Of a stretch of 64,000 nt of DNA, positions 23,411 through 32,565 are shown in pieces (the first letter of the stretch is position 1; the number at the start of each line of letters is the position of its first letter). Origin of the DNA: Variovorax soli NBRC 106424 (GTDB lineage: Bacteria > Pseudomonadota > Gammaproteobacteria > Burkholderiales > Burkholderiaceae_C). Made by a program: the position numbers and the translations under genes. The stretch is taken from NCBI RefSeq assembly GCF_001591385.1, contig NZ_BCUU01000005.1:1-64000 (forward strand). Direction: 5' to 3'. The notes under the pieces were generated by a model that was not told the origin of the DNA, did not search any database, and saw only the letters and a list, made by a program, of their open reading frames with translations.

Positions 23411-24751
23411 CTAGCGCGTGACCGCCCTGTAGCGGCCCACCTGAGCGGACCGTGGGCTGATGAGCGCCCTTTGCCTCATGAGCCGGCTCGCGAGATAGAT
23501 CAGGACGGCGCCGAGCAGCGCGGCAATCGCGAGAAACAGAAGTCCAGCGTCATAAGACCCCGTGCGGTCCTTCAGCAGGCCAATGAAGTAGGGACTGGCG
23601 ATCGAGCCGACGATGCCGAAGCAGTTGACATAGGCGAACACCACTGCCGCGGTCTTGCCCCTGACCCCAATGCCGGTCAGTTGCCAGATACAGATCGGCC
23701 CGCTGACCAGACCAGCAGTCAGCAGCGCCAGTCCCGCGATCGACGCGTAGAGGCTATGAATGCTCAACAGGATGCCGATGCCCAGTGCAGCGGTCGCGAA
23801 GGAGGCGATCGCGTGCCACACGCGTTCGTTCGTCCGGTCGGAATGCGCGACCCAGAACCAGTACATGACCATACCGAACACACTAGGGATCGCCGACAGC
23901 AGTCCGACCTGGACGGTCGACAGCGTGACACCGAAGAGGCGACCGAACTCCTGGACGATCTGCGGCGTGAAGATCAGGCTCGCATAGAAGCCCATCTGGG
24001 CCATCGCATAGGCGAGGGACAGAAGGATCAAGTGCGGCTGCAACAAGGTGACGCGCAACGGCGGCTCATCTGCCGACGCCGGAGCGTCCGCGATGTCCCG
24101 CGCCGCAAGGACCTGCCGCTTCTCTTCGTCAGTCAGCCAGTCGGCCTCTTCCGGCTTCGAGGTCAGGAAGCGGATGGAGTAGAAGCCCAGCAACACCGGA
24201 AGCAGGCCCTCGACGAAAAGCATGATCCGCCAGCCGGAGAAGCCGAAGAGGCCATCGGCATACTGCACGATCGCCGCCGACATCGGCGTGCCCACGATGA
24301 CCGCCCAGGGCAGCACCGCGATCACAAGCATGCGCCCGCGAAGGTTTGGCGGAAACCACAGCGCCAGGCAATAGATCAAGCCCGGGAACAATCCGGCTTC
24401 GGCGACACCGAGCAGCATGCGGATCGCGATCAGCTGCCATCCGTTTTGCACGAACGCAGTGCACGCGGAGATCAGGCCCCAGGTCACCATGATCCGCGTG
24501 AGCCAGATTCGCGCGCCGACCCGGTGCAGGATGATGTTGCTCGGGATCTCCATTGCCAGGTAGCCGATGAAGAACAGTCCGGCGGCGAGTCCGAATACCT
24601 GCTGGCTGATGCCCAGCTCCGCATTCATGCGCAATGCGGCGGTCCCGATGTTGATGCGGTCGAGGTACGCCATGGTGTACATCAGCATCAGGATCGGAAT
24701 GATCCGCCTGATCACTTTGCGCTGTACTGACGCGGGAAGTGCTTGAGTCAT
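23411..24751 (-). CDS. MFS transporter, anion:cation symporter (ACS) type
   Basis: A 446-residue major-facilitator protein with 12 predicted membrane helices. The ACS-type start KVIRRIIPILMLMYTMAYLDRINIG, the loop motif GYLAMEIPSN and the RGRMLV segment fit transporters of organic and aromatic acids. The ATG follows AGGA. It is divergent from the LysR gene at 24932 and probably controlled by it. Likely role: uptake of the compound degraded by the enzymes further downstream. Confidence 0.92.
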   Translation of the reverse strand: MTQALPASVQRKVIRRIIPILMLMYTMAYLDRINIGTAALRMNAELGISQQVFGLAAGLFFIGYLAMEIPSNIILHRVGARIWLTRIMVTWGLISACTAFVQNGWQLIAIRMLLGVAEAGLFPGLIYCLALWFPPNLRGRMLVIAVLPWAVIVGTPMSAAIVQYADGLFGFSGWRIMLFVEGLLPVLLGFYSIRFLTSKPEEADWLTDEEKRQVLAARDIADAPASADEPPLRVTLLQPHLILLSLAYAMAQMGFYASLIFTPQIVQEFGRLFGVTLSTVQVGLLSAIPSVFGMVMYWFWVAHSDRTNERVWHAIASFATAALGIGILLSIHSLYASIAGLALLTAGLVSGPICIWQLTGIGVRGKTAAVVFAYVNCFGIVGSIASPYFIGLLKDRTGSYDAGLLFLAIAALLGAVLIYLASRLMRQRALISPRSAQVGRYRAVTR

Positions 24752-24931
24752 ACGGAGTCCTAGGAGCTTGAGAAGTTGACGGGCGAGGCCCGGCCGGGCG
24801 GTAGCACGCCATCAGCGTTGATCAAATGATCGCCAACAGGACGATGACTGAAAAGGACAATCTTTCTCACGGTTTCGGACATTGGCGGTCCGATCCCCCT
24901 AAACTGCGCCTTTCGCCCGGAGCACAAGCCC

Positions 24932-25825
24932 ATGAGCCTCATCGATCTGCGGACGCTGAAGCACTTCGTCTGCGTAGCGGAGAGCGAAAGCATTTCGAAG
25001 GCGGCGGAACTGCTGCATATCTCGGCGTCGCCGTTGAGCCGCACCATCCTCAACCTCGAAGAGAAGGTCGGCTTCGCGCTTTTCGATAGAGTCGGGCGGA
25101 ACTTGCGGCTCAACAATGCGGGGCGCGAACTGCTGCTCAACGCGCGACAGCTCTTGTTGAGTAACGAGCGGCTCATGCTCGACCTGCAGCGCAGGGCCGC
25201 CGGCGATGGCGGCACGGTGGTCATCGGTCACATGCCAGGCGCGCTCTACAACGGCATCATTCCCGACACAGCCAAGAGCGTGCAGGCGGCGCATCCCGCG
25301 ATCCGGTTCCAGTTCGAGAGCGCGCTCGAGAGCCTGCAGCTCGAAGAGCTACGCCGCGGTCGATTCGATTTCGCGGTGCAGACCCAGGAGCTCACCGACC
25401 CGGCACTCGCCTCGGCGGTCTACAGCTCGGAGCCCTACGTGTTACTGATGCCGCGCGACCATCCGCTGGTGAAGGTGCCTGAGATCTCGGTCGGCCAGTT
25501 GAGGGATGTCGAGTGGGTGGTGACACCCGAGCGCAGCGGGCCCTCTCTGCGAGCCAGATTCATGCTGGCCTGCAACCGACTTGGCTTCGAGCCGCGCGTC
25601 GCCTGCGTCGCGGGCGACATCATGTCGGCGCTCGCGCTGGTCTCGAGCGGCTTCGGCTTGTGTGCTGCGCAGGAGAGCCTGGTGCAGTTCTCGGGCGGCA
25701 ACATCGTCGTGCGCGATCTCCCGCTGCTCGAGATGCGGACCGACTACCGCATCGTCTGGCGGCCGGACGCGCTCAGCCCTGCGGCGACCCGGTTCCTCGA
25801 TGCCTTGCTGGGTCGTCCGGCCTGA
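24932..25825 (+). CDS. LysR-family transcriptional regulator
   Basis: A 297-residue LTTR. N-terminal helix-turn-helix: DLRTLKHFVCVAESESISKAAELLHISASPLSRTILNLEE, then effector domain from about residue 90 (VVIGHMPGALYNGIIP). The 180-bp gap to the divergent MFS gene should hold its operator; no clear T-N11-A pair stood out. It ends 13 bp before the convergent TetR gene. The effector is probably the aromatic substrate of this module. Confidence 0.93.
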   Translation: MSLIDLRTLKHFVCVAESESISKAAELLHISASPLSRTILNLEEKVGFALFDRVGRNLRLNNAGRELLLNARQLLLSNERLMLDLQRRAAGDGGTVVIGHMPGALYNGIIPDTAKSVQAAHPAIRFQFESALESLQLEELRRGRFDFAVQTQELTDPALASAVYSSEPYVLLMPRDHPLVKVPEISVGQLRDVEWVVTPERSGPSLRARFMLACNRLGFEPRVACVAGDIMSALALVSSGFGLCAAQESLVQFSGGNIVVRDLPLLEMRTDYRIVWRPDALSPAATRFLDALLGRPA

Positions 25826-25838
25826 GGAACGCAAGACA

Positions 25839-26585
25839 TCAAGCCAACGGCTTGCGGCCCTTCCTGCTCGTCTTTGCTGTTGCCGGCGATGCCGCCGCAG
25901 CCCGGTGGGCCAGCAGGACTTGCGGCGCGCCGTTCAGGAATGATTCGACCCTCATATCAATCAGTCGATCAATATTCCGCGGGGCTGAGAGGTCGTAGAC
26001 CCACTTGCGCACGCCGATATAGAAGACGCTCGAGTGCATGGCCCAGATGAGTTCGACTTCTTCATCCTCGGCCTCGGCGCTCTCGGGTTCCGGAATGCCG
26101 TAGGCAAAGCGCAGCTCGCGCGCGATCAGCAGGAAGTGGCGCTCGCGAAGTCGCGTGAGATAGCGCTGGTTCACGCCGGCGCGACTCAGGCCCGCATACA
26201 TGAAGATGCGCACCCATTCGCCGCGGAGCACGAAGTGCGCGTAGTCCTTCAGATAGCGCTTGAGACGGCTTTCGAGCGAATGCGTGCGGTCCGCGAGCCA
26301 CTCCTCCCACTCGGGGTTCCAGCGCCGCACGAACACCTCGTCGTAGACGCGATCGACCAGCGCTTCCTTGGTCGGGAAGTAGCGATACAGCAAAGGCTGC
26401 GATACGCCCAGCCGCTGCGCGAGATCGCGCGTGCTGCCTTCGAAGCCATGCTTCGCGAAAAAACTGATCGCCGACTGAACGATCTCGTGCTCGCGGTCCT
26501 CTGGGGCGAGGCGGCGGCGGCGCTGCCCGGCGCCGGTGGTGCTTTCGTCCGAAGTCTCGTCGGTCTTGGCCATGCGTTGGGTCAT
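25839..26585 (-). CDS. TetR-family transcriptional regulator
   Basis: About 248 residues from ATG at 26585 (next ATG 26573; neither has a clear ribosome-binding site). The TetR DNA-binding domain is at about 25-75: IVQSAISFFAKHGFEGSTRDLAQRLGVSQPLLYRYFPTKEAL. The ligand domain follows, with a basic tail rich in Ala, Arg and Lys. It is divergent from the second ABC importer operon starting at 26804. The 218-bp gap between them includes an AT-rich stretch near 26735-26765, likely the controlled promoter. Confidence 0.9.
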   Translation of the reverse strand: MTQRMAKTDETSDESTTGAGQRRRRLAPEDREHEIVQSAISFFAKHGFEGSTRDLAQRLGVSQPLLYRYFPTKEALVDRVYDEVFVRRWNPEWEEWLADRTHSLESRLKRYLKDYAHFVLRGEWVRIFMYAGLSRAGVNQRYLTRLRERHFLLIARELRFAYGIPEPESAEAEDEEVELIWAMHSSVFYIGVRKWVYDLSAPRNIDRLIDMRVESFLNGAPQVLLAHRAAAASPATAKTSRKGRKPLA

Positions 26586-26803
26586 CGGCAATGTGTATGG
26601 AACGTTGGCTGGTCCGCCACAGCGCAAATAACGCTTCGCGGACCGATCGCTTGATTATTAGGCCGTCCAACCCCGTGCTCGCACCTGCTGCGGGTAAACC
26701 CCGACACACCTATGTCAAACCGCACTTGCTCAGGAAATTCCGCCCAATTATTATTTATCACCCGATCACCTAGTATCGAAACCTCAAGACGAACGGAGAC
26801 TCC

Positions 26804-28054
26804 ATGACAATCGATCGCAGGAATTTCATTGCAGCAGCCGCGACTGCAGGCGCTGCACTGGCAGCACCTTCGCTGGTGCGCAGCCAGGGCGCACCCGAGC
26901 CGTTGCGCCTGGGCCTGCTCACAGCCAAGACAGGGCCCTTCGCTTCCGGCGGCCTCGACATGGAGCGCGGGTTGCAGAGCTACCTCGCAGCCAACGACCA
27001 GATGCTCGGTGGGCGCAAGGTCGAACTCATCGTGGCCGACACGGGGGGCGTGCCGTCCACCGCGCGCACCAAGACGCAGGAACTGGTCGAGCGCGAGCGC
27101 GCGCAGGTGCTCATGGGTCCGCTGGCCGCCTTCGAGGCACTGGCGACCGACGACTACATGCGGGCCCGCAAAATCCCGGTGTTTCCGGTCGCCGCGGCGG
27201 AAGACATGACCCAGCGTAAGGCCAACCCATGGCTTTTCCGGGCGAGTTCGACCTCGGCCCAGTGCGCCCATCCACTGGCGGACTACTGCGCGAAAAAGCT
27301 CAAGTACAAGCGTATGGTGCTGGTGGCAGACGACATCGCCTACGGCCACGAGATGACAGCCGGCTTCCAGCGCGTGTTCGAGGAAGCCGGGGGCAAGGTG
27401 GTGCAGAAGTTGTTCCCGCCGCTCACCGCTCCCGACTACGGCAGCTTCCTGGCCCAGCTCAACCGCGATGCCGACGCGGTGTTCCTCGGGTTCGCGGGCT
27501 CCAACGGTTTTCGCTTCATCCGCCAATTCAACGAGTACGGCCTGCGCGGCAAGCTGGCGCTCGTCGGCGGCATGACGGCTCTGGACGAAGCAGTGCTACG
27601 CAACATGGGCGACGAAGCGCTCGGGATCGTCACGGTGAACTGGTATTCGGCGGAGCTCGCGAACCCGGTCAACGCGAAGTTTGCCGGTGCCTTTCGGAAG
27701 GCGCATGGCTACGACCCCGGCTTCTATGCCGCCTGCACCCATGTCAGCGCTTCGGTACTCGACGCCGCGCTGCAGCCGTTGAAGGGGCAGGCATTCGATC
27801 GTGAAGCGCTTCGCGCATCGCTGCAGAAGACGAACGCATCGACCGCACGCGGCCCGGTGCGGTTCGACGCCTGGGGCAATGTGGTCGGCAATGTCTACGT
27901 ACGTACTGTCGAACGCAAGGACGGACGCCTGGTCAACACGATCATCGAAACCTATCCGGACGTGAGCCAGTTCTGGACATACGACCCGAAGAAGTTCCTT
28001 GCCGAACCGGTGTACTCGCGCGACTGGCCGCCCGCCAGGAATCTCGTCGGCTGA
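26804..28054 (+). CDS. ABC substrate-binding protein (branched-chain type)
   Basis: A 416-residue periplasmic binding protein with a twin-arginine-like signal (TIDRRNFIAAAATAG, cleavage near LVRSQGA). The mature start PLRLGLLTAKTGPFASGG and VELIVADTGGVPSTARTKTQELVERE are typical of the Peripla_BP_6 family. CGGAGA precedes the ATG. First gene of an unfused importer operon (binding protein, livH, livM, livG, livF) leading into catabolic enzymes, so the ligand is probably their substrate. Confidence 0.92.
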   Translation: MTIDRRNFIAAAATAGAALAAPSLVRSQGAPEPLRLGLLTAKTGPFASGGLDMERGLQSYLAANDQMLGGRKVELIVADTGGVPSTARTKTQELVERERAQVLMGPLAAFEALATDDYMRARKIPVFPVAAAEDMTQRKANPWLFRASSTSAQCAHPLADYCAKKLKYKRMVLVADDIAYGHEMTAGFQRVFEEAGGKVVQKLFPPLTAPDYGSFLAQLNRDADAVFLGFAGSNGFRFIRQFNEYGLRGKLALVGGMTALDEAVLRNMGDEALGIVTVNWYSAELANPVNAKFAGAFRKAHGYDPGFYAACTHVSASVLDAALQPLKGQAFDREALRASLQKTNASTARGPVRFDAWGNVVGNVYVRTVERKDGRLVNTIIETYPDVSQFWTYDPKKFLAEPVYSRDWPPARNLVG

Positions 28055-28116
28055 CGCCCTTGCGGAGCTTCAAGGCTCGCGGCCGCTTCGGCGCGACGGG
28101 CCCTGACGTCAAGAAC

Positions 28117-28977
28117 ATGCAATTCTGGTTGACTCAGACACTCAACAGCCTGGCCCTCGGCGGCCTGCTGCTGCTGCTCTCCTCGGGCTTCGCGCTCATC
28201 TTCGGGCTGATGCGCATCGCCAACCTCACGCATGGCGCGCTCTTCATGATCGGCGCCTACGTGGCCGCGAGCGCGGCGCGCGCCGGCTGGGGCTTTACAC
28301 CCGCAGTGATACTCGCCGCGCTGTCGACTGCAGTGATCGGCGGCCTGTTCGAGCGCCTCGTGCTGCGCCGCCTTTCGGGGAATGCGCAGGCGCAAGTGCT
28401 GGCCACGCTCGGCCTCTCTTTCATCGCCGCCGACCTCTGCCTCGTGCTGTGGGGTGGCGACCCGATCCCGGTCTCGCCACCGCCTTTCCTAAGCGGCCCG
28501 GCCACGCTGTTCGGATTCGCCTTTCCGAGTTATCGGCTGGCCGTGATCGTCGTAGCGGTGGCGACGGCCCTGGTGCTGTACCTGCTGCTGGAGCGCACGC
28601 GGCTTGGCGCCCGCATCCGGGCCGGAGTCGACGACATGCCGATGGCGCGTGCGGTTGGGATTCGCGCCTCGGCACTGTTCACCACCGTGTTCTGCCTCGG
28701 CGCGATGCTGGCCGGTGTCGGCGGTGCGTTCGGCGGGCCGATGCTCTCGGCCTATCCTGGACTCGATGCCGACATGCTGCCCCTTGCGCTGATCGTGGTG
28801 ATCCTCGGCGGTGTCGGCAGTTTGCCCGGCACCTTCATCGCCAGTTTCATCATCGGGTTCATCTATACCTTCGGCACTGCGCTGATCCCGGATCTCGCCT
28901 ACGTGATCCTGTTCCTGCCGATGATCCTGGTGCTGGCCTTCCGGCCCGCCGGCCTGCTCGGAGGTGCCCGCGCATGA
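28117..28977 (+). CDS. Branched-chain-type ABC permease (LivH-like)
   Basis: A 286-residue inner-membrane permease starting MQFWLTQTLNSLALGGLLLL, with the signature GLMRIANLTHGALFMIGAY near residue 30. The start at ATG 28117 is preferred to the TTG at 28060, whose extra 19 residues are hydrophilic and unlike the family. Together with the next gene it forms the channel. Its stop overlaps the next start as ATGA. Confidence 0.9.
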   Translation: MQFWLTQTLNSLALGGLLLLLSSGFALIFGLMRIANLTHGALFMIGAYVAASAARAGWGFTPAVILAALSTAVIGGLFERLVLRRLSGNAQAQVLATLGLSFIAADLCLVLWGGDPIPVSPPPFLSGPATLFGFAFPSYRLAVIVVAVATALVLYLLLERTRLGARIRAGVDDMPMARAVGIRASALFTTVFCLGAMLAGVGGAFGGPMLSAYPGLDADMLPLALIVVILGGVGSLPGTFIASFIIGFIYTFGTALIPDLAYVILFLPMILVLAFRPAGLLGGARA

Positions 28978-29915
28978 ACACCACCACCATCCGGGGCCTG
29001 CTGCTGCTCGTGGCACTGGCCTTGCTGCCGGCAGTGCTCGGCGAGTACTACGTCAATCTCGGCAGCCAGATGCTGATCGCCGTGATCTTCGCCTCAAGCC
29101 TGAACCTCCTCGTGGGCTATGCCGGGCTCACTTCTCTTGGCCATGCGGCCTACCTGGGCCTGTCGGCCTACATCTCGGCGTGGCTCGCGCTGCATGTGGG
29201 CATCGGTCATGCCATGGCAGCACCGCTGACGCTGCTGGCCACCACGGCAATCGGCGGCGTCTTCGGCTGGATCGCGCTGCGGGCCTCGGGCCTGAGCTTT
29301 CTGATGCTGACGCTCGCGCTCTCGCAAGTGGTGTGGGGCCTGGCCTACCGCTGGACCTCGGTCACCAACGGCGACAACGGCCTGTCGGGCATCACGCGCC
29401 CAGCGCCCTTCGGCATCGACCTGGAAAGCAGCAGCGCGTACTACTGGTTCGTCCTCTCGATCAGCGCTGTGGTGCTGCTGGTCATCGCTCGGCTAGTGAA
29501 CTCGCCCTTCGGCGCTTCGCTGCAAGGCACGCGCGATCAGGCGCGCCGCATGAGTTCGCTCGGCTACAACGTCTGGGCGATCCGCTGGTGCGCCTTCGTC
29601 GGTGCGAGCTTCCTGGGTGCCGTGGCGGGCTTGCTCTACGTCTACTTCCACAAGTACGTGCATCCGAGCGTGCTGTCGGTCACCGCCTCGGCCGAGGTGC
29701 TGCTGAGCGTGATCGCGGGCGGCGCGGGCACGCTGGCCGGGCCGGCTGTCGGGGCCGTGCTGGTGGTGCTGCTCAAGAACTACGCATCGGGCTACATCGA
29801 GCGCTGGAACATTCTGCTGGGAGCCGTGTTCGTCTTCATCGTGCTGGTGATGCCGCACGGCATCGTGCCGGGCGTTCGCACGCTGCTTGCGGGACTGAAG
29901 GAGAAGCGCGCATGA
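28974..29915 (+). CDS. Branched-chain-type ABC permease (LivM-like)
   Basis: A 313-residue inner-membrane permease with about nine hydrophobic segments. NLLVGYAGLTSLGHAAYLGL is the LivM signature and VIAGGAGTLAGPAVGA the conserved C-terminal motif. It starts and ends with four-base ATGA overlaps with livH and livG, showing tight translational coupling. Here the permease is a separate protein, unlike the fused one at 15236-17836. Confidence 0.92.
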   Translation: MNTTTIRGLLLLVALALLPAVLGEYYVNLGSQMLIAVIFASSLNLLVGYAGLTSLGHAAYLGLSAYISAWLALHVGIGHAMAAPLTLLATTAIGGVFGWIALRASGLSFLMLTLALSQVVWGLAYRWTSVTNGDNGLSGITRPAPFGIDLESSSAYYWFVLSISAVVLLVIARLVNSPFGASLQGTRDQARRMSSLGYNVWAIRWCAFVGASFLGAVAGLLYVYFHKYVHPSVLSVTASAEVLLSVIAGGAGTLAGPAVGAVLVVLLKNYASGYIERWNILLGAVFVFIVLVMPHGIVPGVRTLLAGLKEKRA

Positions 29916-30652
29916 CCGCGGCGCTCGAAATCAAGGGCCTGCGCAAGTCGTTCGGCGGTATCGCCGTGACGCAGGATGTCTCGCTCACCATGCAGCGAGG
30001 AGAGCGGCGCCTGATCATCGGGCCCAACGGCGCTGGCAAGACCACGCTGTTCGGCCTGATCGCCGGCGAGATCCGGCCGGACAGCGGATCGATCCGCATC
30101 TTCGGCGAGGACGTGACGACTCTTCCGGTTCGCGCACGCGCACGCTACGGGCTCGCACGCACCTACCAGATCATCACGCTGTTCCCGAAGGACACGCTGG
30201 CCCACAACGTGGTCCTGGGGCTGATGGCCCTGCTTCCGCTGCGCCTCGACGTAAGCAGTGCGCTGTCGCGGCAAACGGCGCTGCACGATCGTGCCGTGGA
30301 GCTCCTCGATGGCGTCGGGCTGGCTTCCAAGGCGCTGCATCGCGTCTGCGACGTGTCCTACGGCGAACAGCGCCGGGTAGAGCTCGCGATCGGGCTGGCA
30401 CAGCAGCCCCGCCTGCTGCTGCTCGACGAGCCGCTGGCAGGACTCTCGCAGGACGAGCGGGTGGTCGTGCAGCAGCTCATCGCACAAGTACCGCGCGAGA
30501 CCGCCATCCTCATGATCGAGCACGACATGGACGTAGCGCTCGAATTCGCCGAACAGATCACGGTGCTGCATTACGGACAGGTGATCGTCGAGGGTGACCG
30601 CCGCACCGTTGTGAACCACCCAAGAACGAGGGAGATCTATCTTGGCCACTGA
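29912..30652 (+). CDS. Branched-chain-type ABC ATPase (LivG-like)
   Basis: A 246-residue ATPase: Walker A GPNGAGKTT near residue 37, Q-loop in RTYQIITLFP, signature VSYGEQRRVELAIGLA and Walker B LLLLDEP, then the LivG H-loop IEHDMDV. All catalytic motifs are intact, in contrast to the LivG part of the fused protein. It overlaps livM by ATGA and livF by 11 bp. Confidence 0.93.
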   Translation: MTAALEIKGLRKSFGGIAVTQDVSLTMQRGERRLIIGPNGAGKTTLFGLIAGEIRPDSGSIRIFGEDVTTLPVRARARYGLARTYQIITLFPKDTLAHNVVLGLMALLPLRLDVSSALSRQTALHDRAVELLDGVGLASKALHRVCDVSYGEQRRVELAIGLAQQPRLLLLDEPLAGLSQDERVVVQQLIAQVPRETAILMIEHDMDVALEFAEQITVLHYGQVIVEGDRRTVVNHPRTREIYLGH

Positions 30653-31364
30653 TGCACTCAGCGTTAGCGGGCTTGACATCTACTACGGGCAGAGCCAGGT
30701 CGTGCACCAGCTGTCGATGGGCCTGCGCGATGGACGCGTGCTTGCGCTGCTCGGGCGTAACGGCGCCGGCAAGAGCACGACGCTCAACACCTTCGCCGGG
30801 CTGCACCGGGCGCGCAGTGGCGGCATCAAGCTGGCGGGTCGTCCCGTCGAGCGCATGTCGCCCGAAGGCATTGCGCGCGCCGGCATGCGGCTGGTGCCCC
30901 AGGGCCGCCGGATCTTTCCGAGCCTGAGCGTGCTGGAGAACCTTCAGGTCGCCGAACAGGCTGCCGCAAAGAGCGGCGGCAGGCAGGCGTGGAATCTCGA
31001 GCGCGTCTACGCGACTTTCGGCCGCCTCAAGGAGCGCGCCCGCCAACGCGCCGGAACGCTATCGGGTGGCGAGCAGCAGATGCTCGCCATCGGCCGCGCG
31101 CTGATGGGCAATCCGCGCGTGCTGCTGCTTGACGAACCTTCCGAGGGTCTCGCGCCGATGATCGTCGCCGAGGTGGCGCAAGCCATCAAGACGCTCAAGG
31201 CCGACCGGCTCTCGATCGTCCTGGTCGAACAGAACTTCAACCTGGCGCTCGAAGTGGCGGACGACGTCGTCGTGCTCAACACCGGCCGCGTCGTCCATGC
31301 CGGCAGTGCCGATTCGGTGCGCGCCGAACCCGAGCTTGCCACCCGGCACCTGGGCGTCTTCTAG
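30642..31364 (+). CDS. Branched-chain-type ABC ATPase (LivF-like)
   Basis: A 240-residue ATPase: Walker A GRNGAGKST, signature LSGGEQQMLAIGRAL, Walker B LLLDEPSEGL, H-loop region VLVEQNFN. Translation most likely starts at TTG 30642 (MATDALSVSGLDIYYG), which has GGGAG 9 nt upstream inside the livG gene; an ATG at 30652 is out of frame. The last gene of the importer is followed by the catabolic genes. Confidence 0.92.
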   Translation: MATDALSVSGLDIYYGQSQVVHQLSMGLRDGRVLALLGRNGAGKSTTLNTFAGLHRARSGGIKLAGRPVERMSPEGIARAGMRLVPQGRRIFPSLSVLENLQVAEQAAAKSGGRQAWNLERVYATFGRLKERARQRAGTLSGGEQQMLAIGRALMGNPRVLLLDEPSEGLAPMIVAEVAQAIKTLKADRLSIVLVEQNFNLALEVADDVVVLNTGRVVHAGSADSVRAEPELATRHLGVF

Positions 31365-31495
31365 GCGGCCGAATTCCTCCACCTCTCACACACAACGGAT
31401 CCCACGTGCTCTATACCTGCTCTCCTCACTGCACCGACCCGACCCATCACCACTCGCGAACGTCCTCCGGGCGCGCACGCAGCGCGGCCCTCTCG

Positions 31496-32548
31496 ATGGC
31501 GCAGACGGCCACTGCATCTGCGCCGGCCCGCAGCAGTCGCCCGCCAGTCGTCGATGTGCATTGCCACTACCTGAACCCGGATGTCGCCAAGGCGGCGAGC
31601 GATCTCGACGTCGCCCGCCACGACCCGAGCGTGATCTATGCGAATGCACTCACCCGCGAAACCAACGTCGCACAGATGCGGGATCGCGCGCCGAAGCTCA
31701 CCGGAATCGATCAACGCCTCGATGACATGAACCGCATGGGGATCGACATCCAGGCGATCAGCCCGGCGCCGTTCCAGTTCTTCTACTTCGCGCCACCGGA
31801 ACGCGGTGCCTCGCTCGCGCGACAGGTGAACGAAGGCATCGCGGCGCTTGTGGCGGAGACCCCGCAGCGCTTCGTCGGTCTCGGCTCGGTGCCGTTGCAG
31901 AACGCCGAGCTTGCGATTCAGGAACTGGACCACGCGATCGGCACGCTCGGCCTGCGCGGCATCGAGATCAACACCAACGTCAACGGGCTCGACCTCACCG
32001 ATGCCCGGCTCGGGCTGGAGCCATTCTTCGCACGCGCCGATGCGCTCGGCGCGGTGATCTTCCTGCATCCCGTGGGCTTCTCGGACGGTGCCCGACTGAC
32101 AGATCACTACTTCAACAACGTGATCGGCAATCCGCTGGACACGACGGTGGCGGTGAGCCACCTGATCTTTGATGGCGTGGTGGCGCGCTATCCGAACATC
32201 AGGTTCATTGCCGCGCATGGCGGCGGCTATGTGTCGCACTACTGGGCGCGCATGGATCACGCCTGGCGCGCGCGCAAGGATTGCCGGACGGTGATCGACC
32301 GCGCGCCCTCGAGCTACCTCAAGACCTTCTACGTCGACACCATGGTGTTCGATCCCGAGATGCTGCGCCATCTGGTCGATCTGGTCGGCGCCGATCGTGT
32401 GCTGCTCGGTACCGACTATCCGTACGACATGGGAGAGGAGAACCCCCGCGCACTGATTGCTTCGGTGCGAGGCCTGTCGAGCGATGAAGTGGCGCAGATC
32501 GAAGGGCTCAATGCCATGAAGCTCCTCGACATCGCGCCCATGCGTTGA
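31496..32548 (+). CDS. Amidohydrolase-family decarboxylase (ACMSD-like)
   Basis: About 350 residues in the amidohydrolase-2/ACMSD family of metal-dependent decarboxylases. Metal ligands: HCH in VDVHCHYL near residue 20, His in FLHPVG, His in IAAHGGGY and Asp in LLGTDYPYDMG. ACMSD relatives remove CO2 from aromatic and heteroaromatic acids, including dihydroxypicolinate and gamma-resorcylate. ATG 31496 was chosen over GTG 31406, whose extra 30 residues are not family-like. Its stop lies 17 bp before the next gene. In context it probably decarboxylates a hydroxylated heteroaromatic acid. Confidence 0.85.
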   Translation: MAQTATASAPARSSRPPVVDVHCHYLNPDVAKAASDLDVARHDPSVIYANALTRETNVAQMRDRAPKLTGIDQRLDDMNRMGIDIQAISPAPFQFFYFAPPERGASLARQVNEGIAALVAETPQRFVGLGSVPLQNAELAIQELDHAIGTLGLRGIEINTNVNGLDLTDARLGLEPFFARADALGAVIFLHPVGFSDGARLTDHYFNNVIGNPLDTTVAVSHLIFDGVVARYPNIRFIAAHGGGYVSHYWARMDHAWRARKDCRTVIDRAPSSYLKTFYVDTMVFDPEMLRHLVDLVGADRVLLGTDYPYDMGEENPRALIASVRGLSSDEVAQIEGLNAMKLLDIAPMR

Positions 32549-32565
32549 GCACTCGGGAGTCTTCC

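Noticed and set aside
24788-24800. GC palindrome GCCCGGCCGGGC between MFS and LysR genes as an operator
   Set aside because: Simple GC palindromes are common at this composition; it lacks the T-N11-A form of LysR sites.
30652-30660. ATG at 30652 as the LivF start
   Set aside because: It is out of frame with the ATPase; TTG at 30642 with GGGAG upstream is in frame and matches the family start.
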